Positions 40,826 to 50,477 are shown, counted from the stretch's first letter. The stretch: 64,000 bases of DNA from Amycolatopsis decaplanina DSM 44594 (GCF_000342005.1 NZ_AOHO01000026.1:255261-319260); one strand, 5' to 3'. The notes: generated by a model from the sequence alone, not told the origin. Numbers and translations: made by a program.

Positions 40826-41199
40826 AGAAGAAGCTGTTCGCCGTCGTCCCGGTCGCGCTGGCCGGCACCCTGCTGATGGCACCGTCCGCTTCGGCGGCGT
40901 CGAAGGTCTGTGAGGGCGGGCCGTTGATGGGCGGGAAGACCAAGGTCGTCGAGGTGAGCGCGGGGCAGAACATCGACATCACCGTGCACAACCACGACTA
41001 CCGGGGGATGCTCGTCCAGATCATCGACGACGTCTTCGACAAGGGCATCTGGAGCGGGGCCATCGCGCCGGGCAAGGAGCGCACCGTCAAGCACGGCGTG
41101 CTCGGGGAGCCGCCGGTGTATCACAAGATCCGGTTCGAGGTGACGTCCAACCTGTCGAACAACTACACGTACAAGATCTCCTCGGATCGCTGCTACTGA
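40822..41199 (+). CDS. Small secreted protein, second of the coupled pair
   Basis: 125 residues. Basic KKK start, signal peptide LFAVVPVALAGTLLMAPSASA with cleavage near ASA-AS, then a beta-rich mature domain of about 100 residues with two cysteines (VCEGG and final RCY) that could close the domain end to end. No family is recognised. Translated by reinitiation with the previous gene. Both proteins are probably cell-wall or extracellular and may work as a pair. Confidence 0.8.
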   Translation: MKKKLFAVVPVALAGTLLMAPSASAASKVCEGGPLMGGKTKVVEVSAGQNIDITVHNHDYRGMLVQIIDDVFDKGIWSGAIAPGKERTVKHGVLGEPPVYHKIRFEVTSNLSNNYTYKISSDRCY

Positions 41200-41207
41200 C
41201 GCAATTC

Positions 41208-41255
41208 GTCACCTACTTGAGGTCGTTGTGTGCGCAAGGACCTCAAGTAGGTGAC
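41208..41255. repeat. Inverted repeat after the secreted pair (CAAGTAGGTGAC family)
   Basis: Perfect 17-base arms (GTCACCTACTTGAGGTC and complement) with a 14-base loop, 9 bases after the stop of the second secreted gene; probable terminator. Part of the arm (GCAAGTAGGTGAC) recurs at 41338-41350 near the ligB stop. Confidence 0.75.
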
Positions 41256-41364
41256 CTGATCGCGGGCGCCTCGGTCGGAAGGGGCCTTCACGCGCCGAAG
41301 CCGGATCCGGTAGGTACTCAGGCGCTCTTGGCCTGACGCAAGTAGGTGACTAATTGCGGGGGTT

Positions 41365-42876
41365 TCAGGGCTTGAGGAGGCCGCGCACGGTGTCGATGGT
41401 GTCGGCGTCGGCGACCTCCTTGTCCGGCCGGTAGCGCACGACCCGCGCGAAGCGCAGTGCCAGCCCTCCCGGATACCGCGTGCTCACCTGAGCCCCGTCG
41501 AGTTCGATTTCGACGACGAGCTCCGGCCGCACGTGCACCGCCCAGTCCGTGCGGTGGGTCTCGATCTCCTGGAAGGTCTTCGTCTGCCAGGCCAGCAGTT
41601 CGTCGGTCATGCCCTTGAACGTCTTGCCGACCATGATCGGCGACCCGCCGTCGGGGTCGCGGGCGCCGAGATGCAGATTCGACAGCGTGCCGGTGCGCCT
41701 GCCGTGACCCCATTCCGCGGCGAGCACGATCAGGTCGATCGTGTGCACCGGTTTCACCTTGAGCCACGCGCGCCCGCGGCGGCCCGCCGCGTACGGCGAC
41801 GCGAGGTCCTTGACCATCACGCCTTCGTGCCCGGCGGCCATCGCCGCTTCCAGGACCTCCGCGGCCGAGGCGGGCGCGATCGTGCCCGGGATGACGTGCT
41901 CGCCCGCGACCTCGCGCAGGGCGGCGTTCCGGTCGGACAGTGGCGTGTCCAGCAGGTCTGTGCCGTCGAGGTGCAGGCAGTCGAAGAAGTACGGCCGCAG
42001 CAACAGCGCCTTGACCTGCTCCTCGCGGCTGCTGCCGAACCGGCTCATCGTCTGCTGGAACGGCCTCGGCCTGCCGTCGTCGGTCAGCGCCAGTGTCTCG
42101 CCGTCGAGCACCACCGAGGTGCACGGCAGGGAACGCACGAGGTCCACCAGTTCGCCGACGCTGCCGGTGATCTCGCGCAGCGTCCGCGTGTAGACGTGCA
42201 CCTCGTCGCCGTCGCGGTGGACCTGGATCCGCGCACCGTCCATCTTGTACTCGACCAGTGCGTCGGCGTGCTCGGTGATCGCCTCGTCGAGTGACTCCGC
42301 CGGGGAAGCCAGCATCGGCCGGATCGGCCTGCCCAGCGCCAGTTTGAACTCCGCCAGCCGCTCCCGGCCGCCTGTCATCGCGGCCAGGCCCGTCACCGGG
42401 AGCTGCCCGGAAAGCATGAACGCCCGCCGGACGTCCTCGGCCGGGATCTCGGACGCCGCCGCGATGGCGTCCACCATGATCCCTTCGAGCGCGCCCTGCC
42501 GGAGCTCGCCGGTGAGCAGCCGGAACAGGAACTCCTGCTCCTCCTTGGTCATCTTGCCGAACAACGCCCGCAACGTCTCCGCGCGCAGCTTCACCGAACC
42601 CGAGCCCGACGCCGCCCCCACCGTGCCGAATGCCGTGTCGACCTCGGCCACGGTCAACGACGGCTCGGCAGCCGGGGCCACCTTCAGTTCGGCGAGCGTC
42701 CGCCAGCCGGTGCCGATACGGCCCTGCGTCGGCTGCCCGGTGAGGAACGCGATGACCGGGGGCAGTTCCAGTTCGCCCGCGGCGCGCAGCACCGCGGCCA
42801 GGGTGGCGATCTTCGCCTTCCTGGACCTCGTGGCGGCCAGTTCGGCCGACGCGGTCACCACCTCGGTGAGCAACAT
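41365..42876 (-). CDS. ligB: ATP-dependent DNA ligase LigB
   Basis: 503 residues. A helical N-terminal domain (DNA-binding, about 1-195) is followed by the nucleotidyltransferase domain with motif I VEYKMDGARIQ (AMP-acceptor Lys), motif III DCLHLDG, motif IV HEGVMVKD and motif V AWLKVKP, then an OB-fold end. It seals nicks with ATP and is probably accessory to LigA. MLLTEVV at 42876 is chosen because mycobacterial LigB starts MLLHDV; three further in-frame Met codons lie upstream. No clear Shine-Dalgarno. Confidence 0.93.
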   Translation of the reverse strand: MLLTEVVTASAELAATRSRKAKIATLAAVLRAAGELELPPVIAFLTGQPTQGRIGTGWRTLAELKVAPAAEPSLTVAEVDTAFGTVGAASGSGSVKLRAETLRALFGKMTKEEQEFLFRLLTGELRQGALEGIMVDAIAAASEIPAEDVRRAFMLSGQLPVTGLAAMTGGRERLAEFKLALGRPIRPMLASPAESLDEAITEHADALVEYKMDGARIQVHRDGDEVHVYTRTLREITGSVGELVDLVRSLPCTSVVLDGETLALTDDGRPRPFQQTMSRFGSSREEQVKALLLRPYFFDCLHLDGTDLLDTPLSDRNAALREVAGEHVIPGTIAPASAAEVLEAAMAAGHEGVMVKDLASPYAAGRRGRAWLKVKPVHTIDLIVLAAEWGHGRRTGTLSNLHLGARDPDGGSPIMVGKTFKGMTDELLAWQTKTFQEIETHRTDWAVHVRPELVVEIELDGAQVSTRYPGGLALRFARVVRYRPDKEVADADTIDTVRGLLKP

Positions 42877-42923
42877 GGGGTCCATCATGGACCCGGGCAC
42901 CGACAATTTCGCGCCGAGCTGGT

Positions 42924-43766
42924 TCAGGCGTGCGCGGGATCGGCGACCCAGCTGGCGAGCAGGCGGAGCGCCCGTTCGCTGTCGGAGCCGGGCTCGGCGG
43001 TGTAGATCACCAGGGCCTGGTCCGGATCGTCGGGCAGTCGCAGCGTCTCGTAGCGCAGCCGGAGTTCACCCACGACCGGGTTGATCATCACCTTCCACGC
43101 GTGTGCCTTCTCGCGCACGGTGTGCTTCGCCCACAGTTTCCGGAACTCCTCGCTGCCGAGGGACAGTTCGCCGACCAGCTGGGCGAGGTACGGGTCGTCC
43201 GGGTACTTCCCGCTCTCCGAGCGCAGATTCGCCACGACCTCTTTCGCCACGGTCTCCCACTCGGGGTGCATCTCGCGGGCGTGCTCGTCGAGGAAGAACA
43301 TCTTCGGGATGTTGCGCTCGCCTGCCGGGCACGCGGCGAAGTCGAAGGAAAGCGCCGCCCCGAGCGCGTTCCAGGCCAGCACGTCCAGGTACCGGCCGAA
43401 GACGAACGCCGGGGACTGGATCGCGTTCAGCATCAGCTGCAGTTCCGGCCGGATTCGCTGCGCCCGCGGCCGCGCGACGCGTTTGCGTTTCGGGGCGGCC
43501 AGATCGCGCAGGTAGGTCTCCTCGTCGCGGTGCAGCCGCAGCGCCCGGCTCAGCGAATCGAGGACGGAGTCGGACACGTTGCGGGCCCGGCCCTGCTCGA
43601 GCCGCGTGTAGTAGTCGACGCTGATCCCGGCCAGCTGCGCCAGCTCCTCGCGCCGCAGTCCGGCGACCCGTCGCTGGTTGAACCCCGTCGGCAGGCCGAG
43701 GTCCGCCGGATCCAGCGCGGCCCTGCGTGCCTTGAGGAAGTCGCCCAGTTCGGCCGTCTCGGTCAT
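42924..43766 (-). CDS. MmyB-like XRE-family regulator
   Basis: 280 residues. An N-terminal helix-turn-helix (LGDFLKARRAALDPADLGL, RREELAQLAGISVDYYTRLEQG) is followed by the MmyB ligand-binding PAS-like domain (AFVFGRYLDVLAWNALGAAL, HPEWETVAKEVVANLR, then KVMINPVVGELRLRYETLRLP). The class is common in actinomycetes; some members sense fatty-acid-like ligands. No obvious target is coupled; it lies between ligB (minus) and an interrupted palindrome. Confidence 0.92.
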   Translation of the reverse strand: MTETAELGDFLKARRAALDPADLGLPTGFNQRRVAGLRREELAQLAGISVDYYTRLEQGRARNVSDSVLDSLSRALRLHRDEETYLRDLAAPKRKRVARPRAQRIRPELQLMLNAIQSPAFVFGRYLDVLAWNALGAALSFDFAACPAGERNIPKMFFLDEHAREMHPEWETVAKEVVANLRSESGKYPDDPYLAQLVGELSLGSEEFRKLWAKHTVREKAHAWKVMINPVVGELRLRYETLRLPDDPDQALVIYTAEPGSDSERALRLLASWVADPAHA

Positions 43767-43831
43767 GCCGGCAAGTATCCCGGAGCCCGGCGGGCTGTGC
43801 CTGGTCCTGCTGGACCCAGGCTGGTCGTGGG

Positions 43832-44097
43832 CTCGTGAGTGGTAAGGACGGTTCTGGTGGACCGTATTCGCTTACCTAGTGGACCTGACCCCGTCTTGGT
43901 GCCGCGGTGGGGCTGGTGCGGGTGGGCGGGTGTCGGTCGCCGGGTTTGAGTGGCAGAGCCTTGATCAACGGAGGATTGAGGACGTTGAGTGTCCTGATTC
44001 CTTCATCGACGGTCCCGATGCCCGCTGGGATCGTCGCCCTCGTGCAGGTCAGCAGCAGGAGGGTCGGTCACGACACGTTTGTCTTGCCACTCACGAG
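43832..44097. repeat. CTCGTGAGTGG-family palindrome split by about 226 bp of foreign-looking DNA
   Basis: The left arm (CTCGTGAGTGGTAAGGACGG, then TT) is intact at 43832-43854. Its right arm appears only at about 44081-44097 (GTCTTGCCACTCACGAG). Elsewhere the two arms are 2 bases apart. The 226 bases between contain no credible gene, tRNA or terminal repeats. An antisense frame has a 60-codon stretch with no known family. It fills most of the 440-base gap between the XRE gene and the EamA gene. Confidence 0.6.
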
Positions 44098-44207
44098 ACG
44101 TGACTCGACGACTTCCTTGCCGAAGCCATGGCCGCCGACTTATGGCCCTGTCGGGTGACCGTGGTCTGGCTCTGTTCCATGGTCCAAAGAACCGACATCG
44201 TGAAGGC

Positions 44208-45305
44208 ATGGACAACGAACGAAGAGGCGTGACGGTCGGCGTACTGGGGGTGCTGATCGTCGGCGCGTCCGTGCCGGTGACGGGAATGCTCGACGGGTAC
44301 CCGGTGATCACCGGACAGGCGCTGCGTTACGCGCTGGCGGGAGTGCTCCTGCTGGCGTGGGCGCGACTGAGCGGGCGCCCGTTGCCGTTGCCGGGCGCGC
44401 GCGACGTGCCGTCGCTGATCGCACTCGCGGCGACCGGGATGATCGGGTTCCAGGCGTGCCTGCTGTTCGCGCAGCGCTACGCCGAACCCGGCCTGGTCGC
44501 CGCGTTCCTCGGCGGCACGCCGCTCGTGCTCGCGCTCGCCGGCCCGCTGGCCAGGGGGAAGCGGCCCTCGTGGGCGCCGGTGACCGGGGCGGTGCTCGCC
44601 GGACTCGGGATCGCCGTACTGTCCGGCGGCGGTGCGGCGCGCTGGCAGGGACTGGTGCTCGCGGCGCTGGCCATGGTGTGCGAAGCGCTGTTCACGCTGC
44701 TCGCGGTCGGCGTGCTCGAGAGGCTCGGGCCGTTGGCGACCGCGACCTGGGGTTGTTTCGCCGCGGGTGTCGGCGGCGCGGTCGTCGGGACGGTCGCCGA
44801 CCCGTCCGGTGCCTGGGCATGGCCGGACGGGCGCGAACTGATCGCGCTCGGCTACCTGACGGTCGTCGTCACCGCGATCGCGTTTCTTCTTTGGTACTCG
44901 GCGGTTTCGGCGCTGGGCGCGGACCGGGCCGGGGTGCTCGTCGGGTTGATGCCGGTCTCCGGGCTCGCCGTCTCGCTCCTGCTGGGAATGCAGGATTTCC
45001 GCTTCTCGCAAGTGATCGGAGTAGTGCTCGTATCTTCAGGCGTCGTGATCGGACTGCGCCGCCGCGAGCTCGACGAGCCTGGCGCATTTGACGTCGAAGT
45101 GCTTCACGACGTCGCCGCCGATGACCGCGACCATGACCGCGCGCAGCGGGCCGGTGAGCGTGATCTTCTGGACGAACTCCGTCCCGCCGTCGACCGCGGT
45201 CGTGGTCAGCACGAGATCCATGGCACCGAAGGGAATCGGCTGGCGGATGGCGATCTCGCGGTCCTGGGCCAGGGACGTGATCGTGAACGGCTCGGCGACC
45301 CGTGA
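44208..45305 (+). CDS. EamA (DMT) family transporter with unusual C-terminal extension
   Basis: 365 residues. Residues about 1-288 are a standard EamA transporter with ten transmembrane segments in two repeats (ALRYALAGVLLLAWARL, GFQACLLFAQRYAEPGLVAAFLGG, then the second repeat ending VVLVSSGVVIGLRRREL), where homologues normally stop. About 77 more residues, rich in Asp and Arg, follow. They are read antisense through the 3' half of the SRPBCC gene (270-base overlap). The extension is probably caused by loss of the original stop and may not be functional. Substrate unknown (drug or metabolite type). Confidence 0.85.
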   Translation: MDNERRGVTVGVLGVLIVGASVPVTGMLDGYPVITGQALRYALAGVLLLAWARLSGRPLPLPGARDVPSLIALAATGMIGFQACLLFAQRYAEPGLVAAFLGGTPLVLALAGPLARGKRPSWAPVTGAVLAGLGIAVLSGGGAARWQGLVLAALAMVCEALFTLLAVGVLERLGPLATATWGCFAAGVGGAVVGTVADPSGAWAWPDGRELIALGYLTVVVTAIAFLLWYSAVSALGADRAGVLVGLMPVSGLAVSLLLGMQDFRFSQVIGVVLVSSGVVIGLRRRELDEPGAFDVEVLHDVAADDRDHDRAQRAGERDLLDELRPAVDRGRGQHEIHGTEGNRLADGDLAVLGQGRDRERLGDP

Positions 45306-45491
45306 GTGCACACGGCCGCGGAATCCGTTCGGTACGAGGAAACCGGTGGTGCCCACCGCGGCGGGACCGTGCAGTTCGGCGGCGCTGAGGTCGGGATCCC
45401 AGCCGGGCCAACGGCTGAAGTCCGTCAGCGAGGGCCAGAGCGCGGACGGCGGGCAGGGGAGGATTTCGCGGGATGTTCTCGTCCAGGTCAT
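45036..45491 (-). CDS. SRPBCC (START/Bet v1-like) family protein
   Basis: 151 residues. The helix-grip fold is recognised from SREILPCPPSALWPSLTDFSRWPGWDP at the start, strands with FTITSLAQDREIAIRQP, and the long C-terminal helix (AVMVAVIGGDVVKHFDVKCARLVELA). The family binds hydrophobic ligands (polyketide cyclase/dehydratase relatives). Start MTWTRTS at 45491 leaves 43 bases to the divergent TetR gene. Its 3' part is overlapped by the EamA gene in antisense. Confidence 0.85.
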   Translation of the reverse strand: MTWTRTSREILPCPPSALWPSLTDFSRWPGWDPDLSAAELHGPAAVGTTGFLVPNGFRGRVHSRVAEPFTITSLAQDREIAIRQPIPFGAMDLVLTTTAVDGGTEFVQKITLTGPLRAVMVAVIGGDVVKHFDVKCARLVELAAAQSDHDA

Positions 45492-45534
45492 ACCCGGACG
45501 ATATACGGAACTGTCGGTCTCGTAAACTGCGGGC

Positions 45535-46113
45535 ATGGTGAGAGGCAGGCCGAGGGAAGAAGGAATCGACGACGCGGTCCGCGAGGCCGTGCGGGCGTTG
45601 CTGACCGAAACCGGTTACCAGCGCTGCACGATCGACGCGGTCGCGGCGCGGGCGGGCGTCGGGAAGGCCGCGGTGTACCGGCGGTGGCGGTCGAAGGCGG
45701 AACTCGTGTTCGCCGCGGTGATCCATCCCGTCGAGCTCGAACCGCCCGCGGACACCGGTTCGCTACGCGGCGACGTGGTAGCGGTCCTGGAAGTAATACA
45801 GTCCTCTTTGGACAGTGTGGAACTGCGGCAGGCCCTGCCGTCGTTGCTCGCCGACGTCCGGGCGGATCCGGTGCTGGAAGCCCGGTTCGGTGAGGTCTTC
45901 CTCGGCCGCGAACGCGGATATCTGGTCATGATGCTGGATCGGGCCGTCGCGAGAGGGGAACTCGCGAGGCGGCCCGATCCGGCACTCGTGCACGCGATCC
46001 TGCTCGGTCCGGTGCTGACGTGGCTGCACCTGTTCACCGAGACGCCGCCTTCGGGTGGGCTGGCGGCTTCGCTCGCCTCACCGCTTCATGCGGCTGTGGT
46101 CGCCAGCGCCTAG
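45535..46113 (+). CDS. TetR-family transcriptional regulator
   Basis: 192 residues. The N-terminal HTH ([39 protein letters not shown]) is typical; the C-terminal helical ligand domain follows. Divergent from the SRPBCC gene with a 43-base shared region, which is likely its operator and target. Stop overlaps the stop of convergent fumC by 4 bases. Confidence 0.93.
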   Translation: MVRGRPREEGIDDAVREAVRALLTETGYQRCTIDAVAARAGVGKAAVYRRWRSKAELVFAAVIHPVELEPPADTGSLRGDVVAVLEVIQSSLDSVELRQALPSLLADVRADPVLEARFGEVFLGRERGYLVMMLDRAVARGELARRPDPALVHAILLGPVLTWLHLFTETPPSGGLAASLASPLHAAVVASA

Positions 46114-47507
46114 CGGCCTCCGCGCGCCATGCGGAGGACGTCGAGGGCCTCGTCCAGCTGGGCTTCGGTGAGCTTGCCGTTCGCGACGTGACCGCGTTCG
46201 ATCACGACCTCGCGGATCGTCTTCAGCTCCTTGAGGGCCTGCTTCGCGATGGCGGCGGCCTCTTCGTAACCGATGTACTTGTTGAGCGGGGTCACGATCG
46301 ACGGCGAACCCTCGGCGTACTCGCGCGCGCGGTCCGCGTTCACCGTCACGCCCGCGAACACCTTGTCCGCCAGCAGCCGCGAGACCGCCGCGAGCAGCCG
46401 CGCCGATTCGAGCACGTTGCGCGCGATCACCGGCAGGTTCACGTTGAGCTGGAAGTTGCCCGCCGCGCCGGCGAAGGCGACCGCCGCGTCGTTCCCGATC
46501 ACCTGGGCGACCACCTGCAGCGTCGCCTCCGGGATCACCGGGTTCACCTTGCCCGGCATGATCGACGAACCCGGCTGCAGATCCGGCAGCGCCAGTTCGG
46601 CGAGTCCGGTGCGCGGGCCGGAACCCAGCCAGCGCAGGTCGTTCGCGATCTTGTTCAGCGACACCGCGACCGTGCGCAGGTGCCCGGACGTCTCGACGAC
46701 GCTGTCCTGCGTCGCCTGCGCCTCGAAGTGGTCACGTGCCTCGGTCAGCGGAAGGCCGGTCACCGAAGCCAGTTCCTGGGAGACCGCCGCGCCGAAGCCC
46801 TCGGGCGCGTTCAGCCCGGAACCGACCGCGGTCCCGCCGATCGGCAGTTCACCGAGCCGCGGCAGACCCGACTTCAGCCGCTCGACCCCGAACCGGACCT
46901 GCGACGCCCACGCGCCCGCCTCCTGGCCGAAGGTGATCGGCACGGCGTCCATCAGGTGCGTGCGGCCGGACTTCACGATGTCCGCCCATTCGGCCGCCCG
47001 TGTCTCGATGGCGGCGGCCAGGTACTCCAGCGCCGGGATGACGTCGGACAGGACGGCCTCCGTCGCGGCGACGTGGATCGTCGTCGGGAAGGTGTCGTTC
47101 GAGGACTGCGAAGCGTTGACGTGGTCGTTCGGGTGCACGTCGCGGCCCAGCGCCCTCGACGCGAGCGTCGCGATGACCTCGTTGGCGTTCATGTTCGACG
47201 AGGTCCCGGAACCGGTCTGGAACACGTCGATCGGGAAATGCGCGTCGTGCTTGCCCTCGGCGACCTCGTCCGCGGCCTTCGCGATGGCCTCGGCGACCTC
47301 GGCGTCGAGCACGCCGAGCCGGGCGTTGACCCGGGCCGCGGCGGCCTTCAGCAGGCCGAGCGCGCGGATCTGGGCGCGCTCCAGGCCCCGGCCGGAGATC
47401 GGGAAGTTCTCGACGGCGCGCTGAGTCTGCGCGCGGTAGAGGGCGTCGACAGGGACGCGCACCTCGCCCATGGTGTCGTGTTCGATCCGGTATTCCTGTT
47501 CAGCCAT
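46110..47507 (-). CDS. fumC: Class II fumarate hydratase
   Basis: 465 residues, family size. It catalyses the reversible hydration of fumarate to L-malate in the TCA cycle as a homotetramer. Aspartase/fumarase signatures: [14 protein letters not shown], the substrate loop [10 protein letters not shown], and [11 protein letters not shown] at about 315-325. Start at 47507 ([11 protein letters not shown]) is preferred over an upstream TTG/ATG region. Matches Rv1098c; glpX is the neighbour there, while here an FNR and a trypsin gene lie between. Confidence 0.96.
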   Translation of the reverse strand: MAEQEYRIEHDTMGEVRVPVDALYRAQTQRAVENFPISGRGLERAQIRALGLLKAAAARVNARLGVLDAEVAEAIAKAADEVAEGKHDAHFPIDVFQTGSGTSSNMNANEVIATLASRALGRDVHPNDHVNASQSSNDTFPTTIHVAATEAVLSDVIPALEYLAAAIETRAAEWADIVKSGRTHLMDAVPITFGQEAGAWASQVRFGVERLKSGLPRLGELPIGGTAVGSGLNAPEGFGAAVSQELASVTGLPLTEARDHFEAQATQDSVVETSGHLRTVAVSLNKIANDLRWLGSGPRTGLAELALPDLQPGSSIMPGKVNPVIPEATLQVVAQVIGNDAAVAFAGAAGNFQLNVNLPVIARNVLESARLLAAVSRLLADKVFAGVTVNADRAREYAEGSPSIVTPLNKYIGYEEAAAIAKQALKELKTIREVVIERGHVANGKLTEAQLDEALDVLRMARGGR

Positions 47508-47620
47508 ACCCCAAGTTTCGCGCAGCACCTCCTGGCGCGCTCCGTGTCTTTCGGCACGCGAAGGCTAGGATCGAATGTGTTCTCGATCACGCCGCCCACC
47601 ACCGGCCGGGAGAGTGCCGA

Positions 47621-48610
47621 ATGAGCGAGTCCGCTGGGGAAACGTCGTACGACCTCGTCATCATCGGGGCAGGTCCGACGGGTCTGTTCGCCGCCTACTA
47701 CGCGGGATTCCGTGGCCTTTCGATGGCCGTCGTGGATTCATTGCCGGAGGCGGGCGGCCAGGTCACCGCGATGTACCCCGAAAAGATGATCTACGACGTC
47801 GGCGGATTCGCCGAGGTCCGTGGCCGCGATCTGGTGCAGGGCCTTCTCGACCAGGCGGCGCCGTGGAAGCCCGCGTACCTGCTCGGGCGCAAGGCCGAGA
47901 AACTCGAAAGCGTCGAAGGCGGCGTCACCGTCACCCTCGACGGCGGGCAGGTCCTGCGCGCCGGCGCGGTGCTGATCACCGCCGGGATCGGGGAGTTCAC
48001 CCCGCGGCCGCTGCCCGCCGGTGACGGCTGGCTCGGCCGCGGAATGGTCCACTTCGTGCCCTCCTTACGGGCGCACGAAGGGCAGCACGTGGTCGTCGTG
48101 GGCGGCGGCGACTCGGCGTTCGACTGGGTGCTCGCCCTGCACCCGGTCGCCGCGAGCGTCACCCTCGTGCACCGGCGCGCGAGGTTCCGCGCGGCCGAGT
48201 CGATCGTGCGGCAGGCGCGGGAACTCGGCGTGCGGATCGTCACCGACGCCGAAGTCACCCGGTTCCTCGACCGCGACGGCGCGCTGGCGGAGGTCGAGAT
48301 CCGGATCAAGGGGGCCGAACCCGAAGTGCTGCACGCCGACACGGTCGTCGCCGCACTCGGCTTCACCGCGGATCTCGGGCCGATCGAAAGCTGGGGACTC
48401 CGGATCGACCATCGCGCGATAGCCGTCGACTCGACCATGGCGACGGCGCGGGAGCGGGTCTACGCGGCGGGCGACGTCGCGGCGTATCCGGGGAAGGTGA
48501 AGCTGATCGCGACCGGCTTCGGGGAAGCGGCGACGGCGGTGAACAACATCGCGGTGGCCTTGAACCCGGAAGCGCATCTGTTCCCCGGTCACTCGAGCAA
48601 CGCGGAGTAG
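47621..48610 (+). CDS. Ferredoxin/flavodoxin-NADP+ reductase, thioredoxin-reductase-like type
   Basis: 329 residues. Two Rossmann motifs: IIGAGPTGLFAAYYAG for FAD near residue 14 and VVVVGGGDSAFDW for NADPH near 163, then HRRARFR, the NADP phosphate-binding Arg residues. AGDVAAYPGKVKLIATGFGEAA is the FAD end. No CxxC redox pair, which separates it from true thioredoxin reductases and matches TrxR-like FNRs. It transfers electrons between NADPH and ferredoxin. Divergent from fumC, 113 bases. Confidence 0.9.
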   Translation: MSESAGETSYDLVIIGAGPTGLFAAYYAGFRGLSMAVVDSLPEAGGQVTAMYPEKMIYDVGGFAEVRGRDLVQGLLDQAAPWKPAYLLGRKAEKLESVEGGVTVTLDGGQVLRAGAVLITAGIGEFTPRPLPAGDGWLGRGMVHFVPSLRAHEGQHVVVVGGGDSAFDWVLALHPVAASVTLVHRRARFRAAESIVRQARELGVRIVTDAEVTRFLDRDGALAEVEIRIKGAEPEVLHADTVVAALGFTADLGPIESWGLRIDHRAIAVDSTMATARERVYAAGDVAAYPGKVKLIATGFGEAATAVNNIAVALNPEAHLFPGHSSNAE

Positions 48611-48617
48611 CGCGAGG

Positions 48618-49397
48618 TCAGGCAGGGGGAGCGGGAGCCGGCGGCGTGATCTTCTCCGCGATCCACTGCGCGTAAGCCACCACCGACGTCGCGATCGACG
48701 GCGAAGTCGCGCACACCGGGTCCGCGTTGCCGGGACGGCTGACCAGGCCCAGCAGCGCCCACTTCTCCTCGACCTTGGCGATCTCCGGCCCGCCGGAATC
48801 GCCGTAGCACGACCCCGAGTTCCCGCCGGGGTTGTCGGTGCACAACTCGACGGCACCGTCGAACTTCGCGGTGCAACGCACACCTTCGACGATCTTCGTG
48901 TCCAGTTGCCGGAGCTTCACCGGACCCTTGCCGCAGCCCGAAGTCGGGCACGTCTGGCCCCAGCCGAGCAGCCGTGTCGGCGTCCCGGGCGCCACCACGG
49001 CGCCGATCGCGATCGGCGCCGCCTTCACCGGGGCGGCCAGCCGCACCAAGGCGAGATCGCCGCCCGCGTGCTCGGGTTCGGGGTTGTAGGACGGGTTCAC
49101 CACGATCTCGGCGAGGCCGGAGATCTCGCCGCCCTGGGTGTTGTCGTTGCTGCCGATCCGCGCGCTCAGGTTCGCCGGGTTCTTGCCCTCGACACAGTGC
49201 CCGGCCGTCACCAGCCAGTCCGCCGCGATCAGCGTTCCGGCGCAGAAAGCCTTGCCGGAGGCCGAATGCAGGGACGCGATGAACGGATACGGCTCGTCGG
49301 CCTCTCTGCCGCCGACGAGGTCGCCCGCGCCCGTGGCCTGCCCGACCGGCGTGAGGGCCATCGCCGCGAGCAGGACCACGAGTACGCGCTTGAGCAC
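48618..49397 (-). CDS. Secreted trypsin-like serine protease (S1 family)
   Basis: 259 residues. Sec signal peptide (LKRVLVVLLAAMALTPVGQA) then GAGDLVGGREADEPYPFIASL, where VGGRE is the mature N-terminus of an S1 zymogen after a very short propeptide. Catalytic triad: His in LVTAGHCV, Asp in GGDLALVRL, Ser in CYGDSGGPE. Six or more Cys suggest disulfides. The C-terminus is Pro-rich (PPAPAPPA). GTG start at 49397 with AGGAG upstream. Convergent with FNR (8 bases) and 9 bases from glpX; not in the M. tuberculosis order. Confidence 0.94.
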   Translation of the reverse strand: MLKRVLVVLLAAMALTPVGQATGAGDLVGGREADEPYPFIASLHSASGKAFCAGTLIAADWLVTAGHCVEGKNPANLSARIGSNDNTQGGEISGLAEIVVNPSYNPEPEHAGGDLALVRLAAPVKAAPIAIGAVVAPGTPTRLLGWGQTCPTSGCGKGPVKLRQLDTKIVEGVRCTAKFDGAVELCTDNPGGNSGSCYGDSGGPEIAKVEEKWALLGLVSRPGNADPVCATSPSIATSVVAYAQWIAEKITPPAPAPPA

Positions 49398-49406
49398 GGA
49401 ATCTCC

Positions 49407-50477
49407 TTAGGGGAGCGGGGGAACTACGTCGTCTTCCAGTGAATCGTCGAGGTGGCCGTCGAAGTTGACGGACGAGTACGAGCGGAGCTTGGTCAGCCGG
49501 TGGTAGCCGTCGATCATCCGGACCGTGCCGGACTTCGACCGCATCACGATCGACTGGGTCGTCGCGCCGCCCGCGCGGTAGTGCACGCCGCGCAGCAGGT
49601 CGCCGTCGGTGACGCCGGTGGCGCAGAAGAACACGTTGTCGCCGCGGACGAGGTCGTCGTTGCCGAGCACGCGGTCGAGGTCGTGGCCCGCGGCCAGCGC
49701 CTTCTCGCGCTCCGCGTCGTCCTTCGGCCACAGGCGGCCCTGCAGTTCGCCGCCGAGGCATTTCATCGCGCAGGCCGCGATGATGCCTTCGGGGGTGCCG
49801 CCGATGCCGAGCAGCATGTCGACGCCGGTGGTCGGGCGGGCCGCGGCGATCGCGCCCGCGACGTCGCCGTCGGAGATGAACCGGATCCGGGCGCCCGCCT
49901 CGCGGACCTCCTTGATCAGCTGTTCGTGGCGCGGCCTGTCGAGGATGCACACGGTGACGTCGGAGACGCTGGAGTTCTTGGCCTTCGCGACCCGGCGGAT
50001 GTTCTCCGCGATCGGGGCGGCCAGATCCACCTTGCCGGCGGCGTCCGGGCCGACGGCGAGCTTCTCCATGTAGAAGACCGCGGACGGGTCGAACATCGCG
50101 CCGCGTTCGGCGACCGCGAGCACGGCCAGCGCGTTCGGCATGCCTTTGGCCATCAGGGTCGTCCCGTCGACCGGGTCGACCGCGACGTCGCAGTCCGGCC
50201 CGTCGCCGTTGCCGACCTCTTCCCCGTTGAACAGCATCGGGGCTTCGTCCTTCTCGCCCTCGCCGATGACGACGACGCCGCGCATCGACACGGTCGAGAC
50301 CAGCTGGCGCATCGCGTCCACGGCGGCGCCGTCCCCACCGATCTTGTCTCCGCGTCCCACCCAGCGGCCCGCGGCCATCGCGGCGGCTTCGGTCACGCGG
50401 ACCAGTTCCATCGCGAGGTTGCGATCGGGGGCTTCAGGGCGTCGAGAAGAGCTGGCGGACGAGGTGGGGGTGGGCAT
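49407..50477 (-). CDS. glpX: Class II fructose-1,6-bisphosphatase
   Basis: 356 residues. GlpX signatures: the start region [54 protein letters not shown] with metal-binding Asp residues, GIGGTPEGI and the C-terminal [18 protein letters not shown]. It removes the 1-phosphate of fructose-1,6-bisphosphate in gluconeogenesis. GGGAGG ahead of the ATG. Same relative position as Rv1099c. The Ser/Pro-rich first 15 residues are a variable extension. Confidence 0.96.
   Translation of the reverse strand: MPTPTSSASSSRRPEAPDRNLAMELVRVTEAAAMAAGRWVGRGDKIGGDGAAVDAMRQLVSTVSMRGVVVIGEGEKDEAPMLFNGEEVGNGDGPDCDVAVDPVDGTTLMAKGMPNALAVLAVAERGAMFDPSAVFYMEKLAVGPDAAGKVDLAAPIAENIRRVAKAKNSSVSDVTVCILDRPRHEQLIKEVREAGARIRFISDGDVAGAIAAARPTTGVDMLLGIGGTPEGIIAACAMKCLGGELQGRLWPKDDAEREKALAAGHDLDRVLGNDDLVRGDNVFFCATGVTDGDLLRGVHYRAGGATTQSIVMRSKSGTVRMIDGYHRLTKLRSYSSVNFDGHLDDSLEDDVVPPLP

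Noticed and set aside
43879..44103. Possible transposase or integrase remnant in the palindrome insertion
   Set aside because: Neither strand gives a recognisable DDE, HNH or tyrosine-recombinase motif, and no terminal inverted repeats or target duplication were identified; kept only as unexplained DNA.
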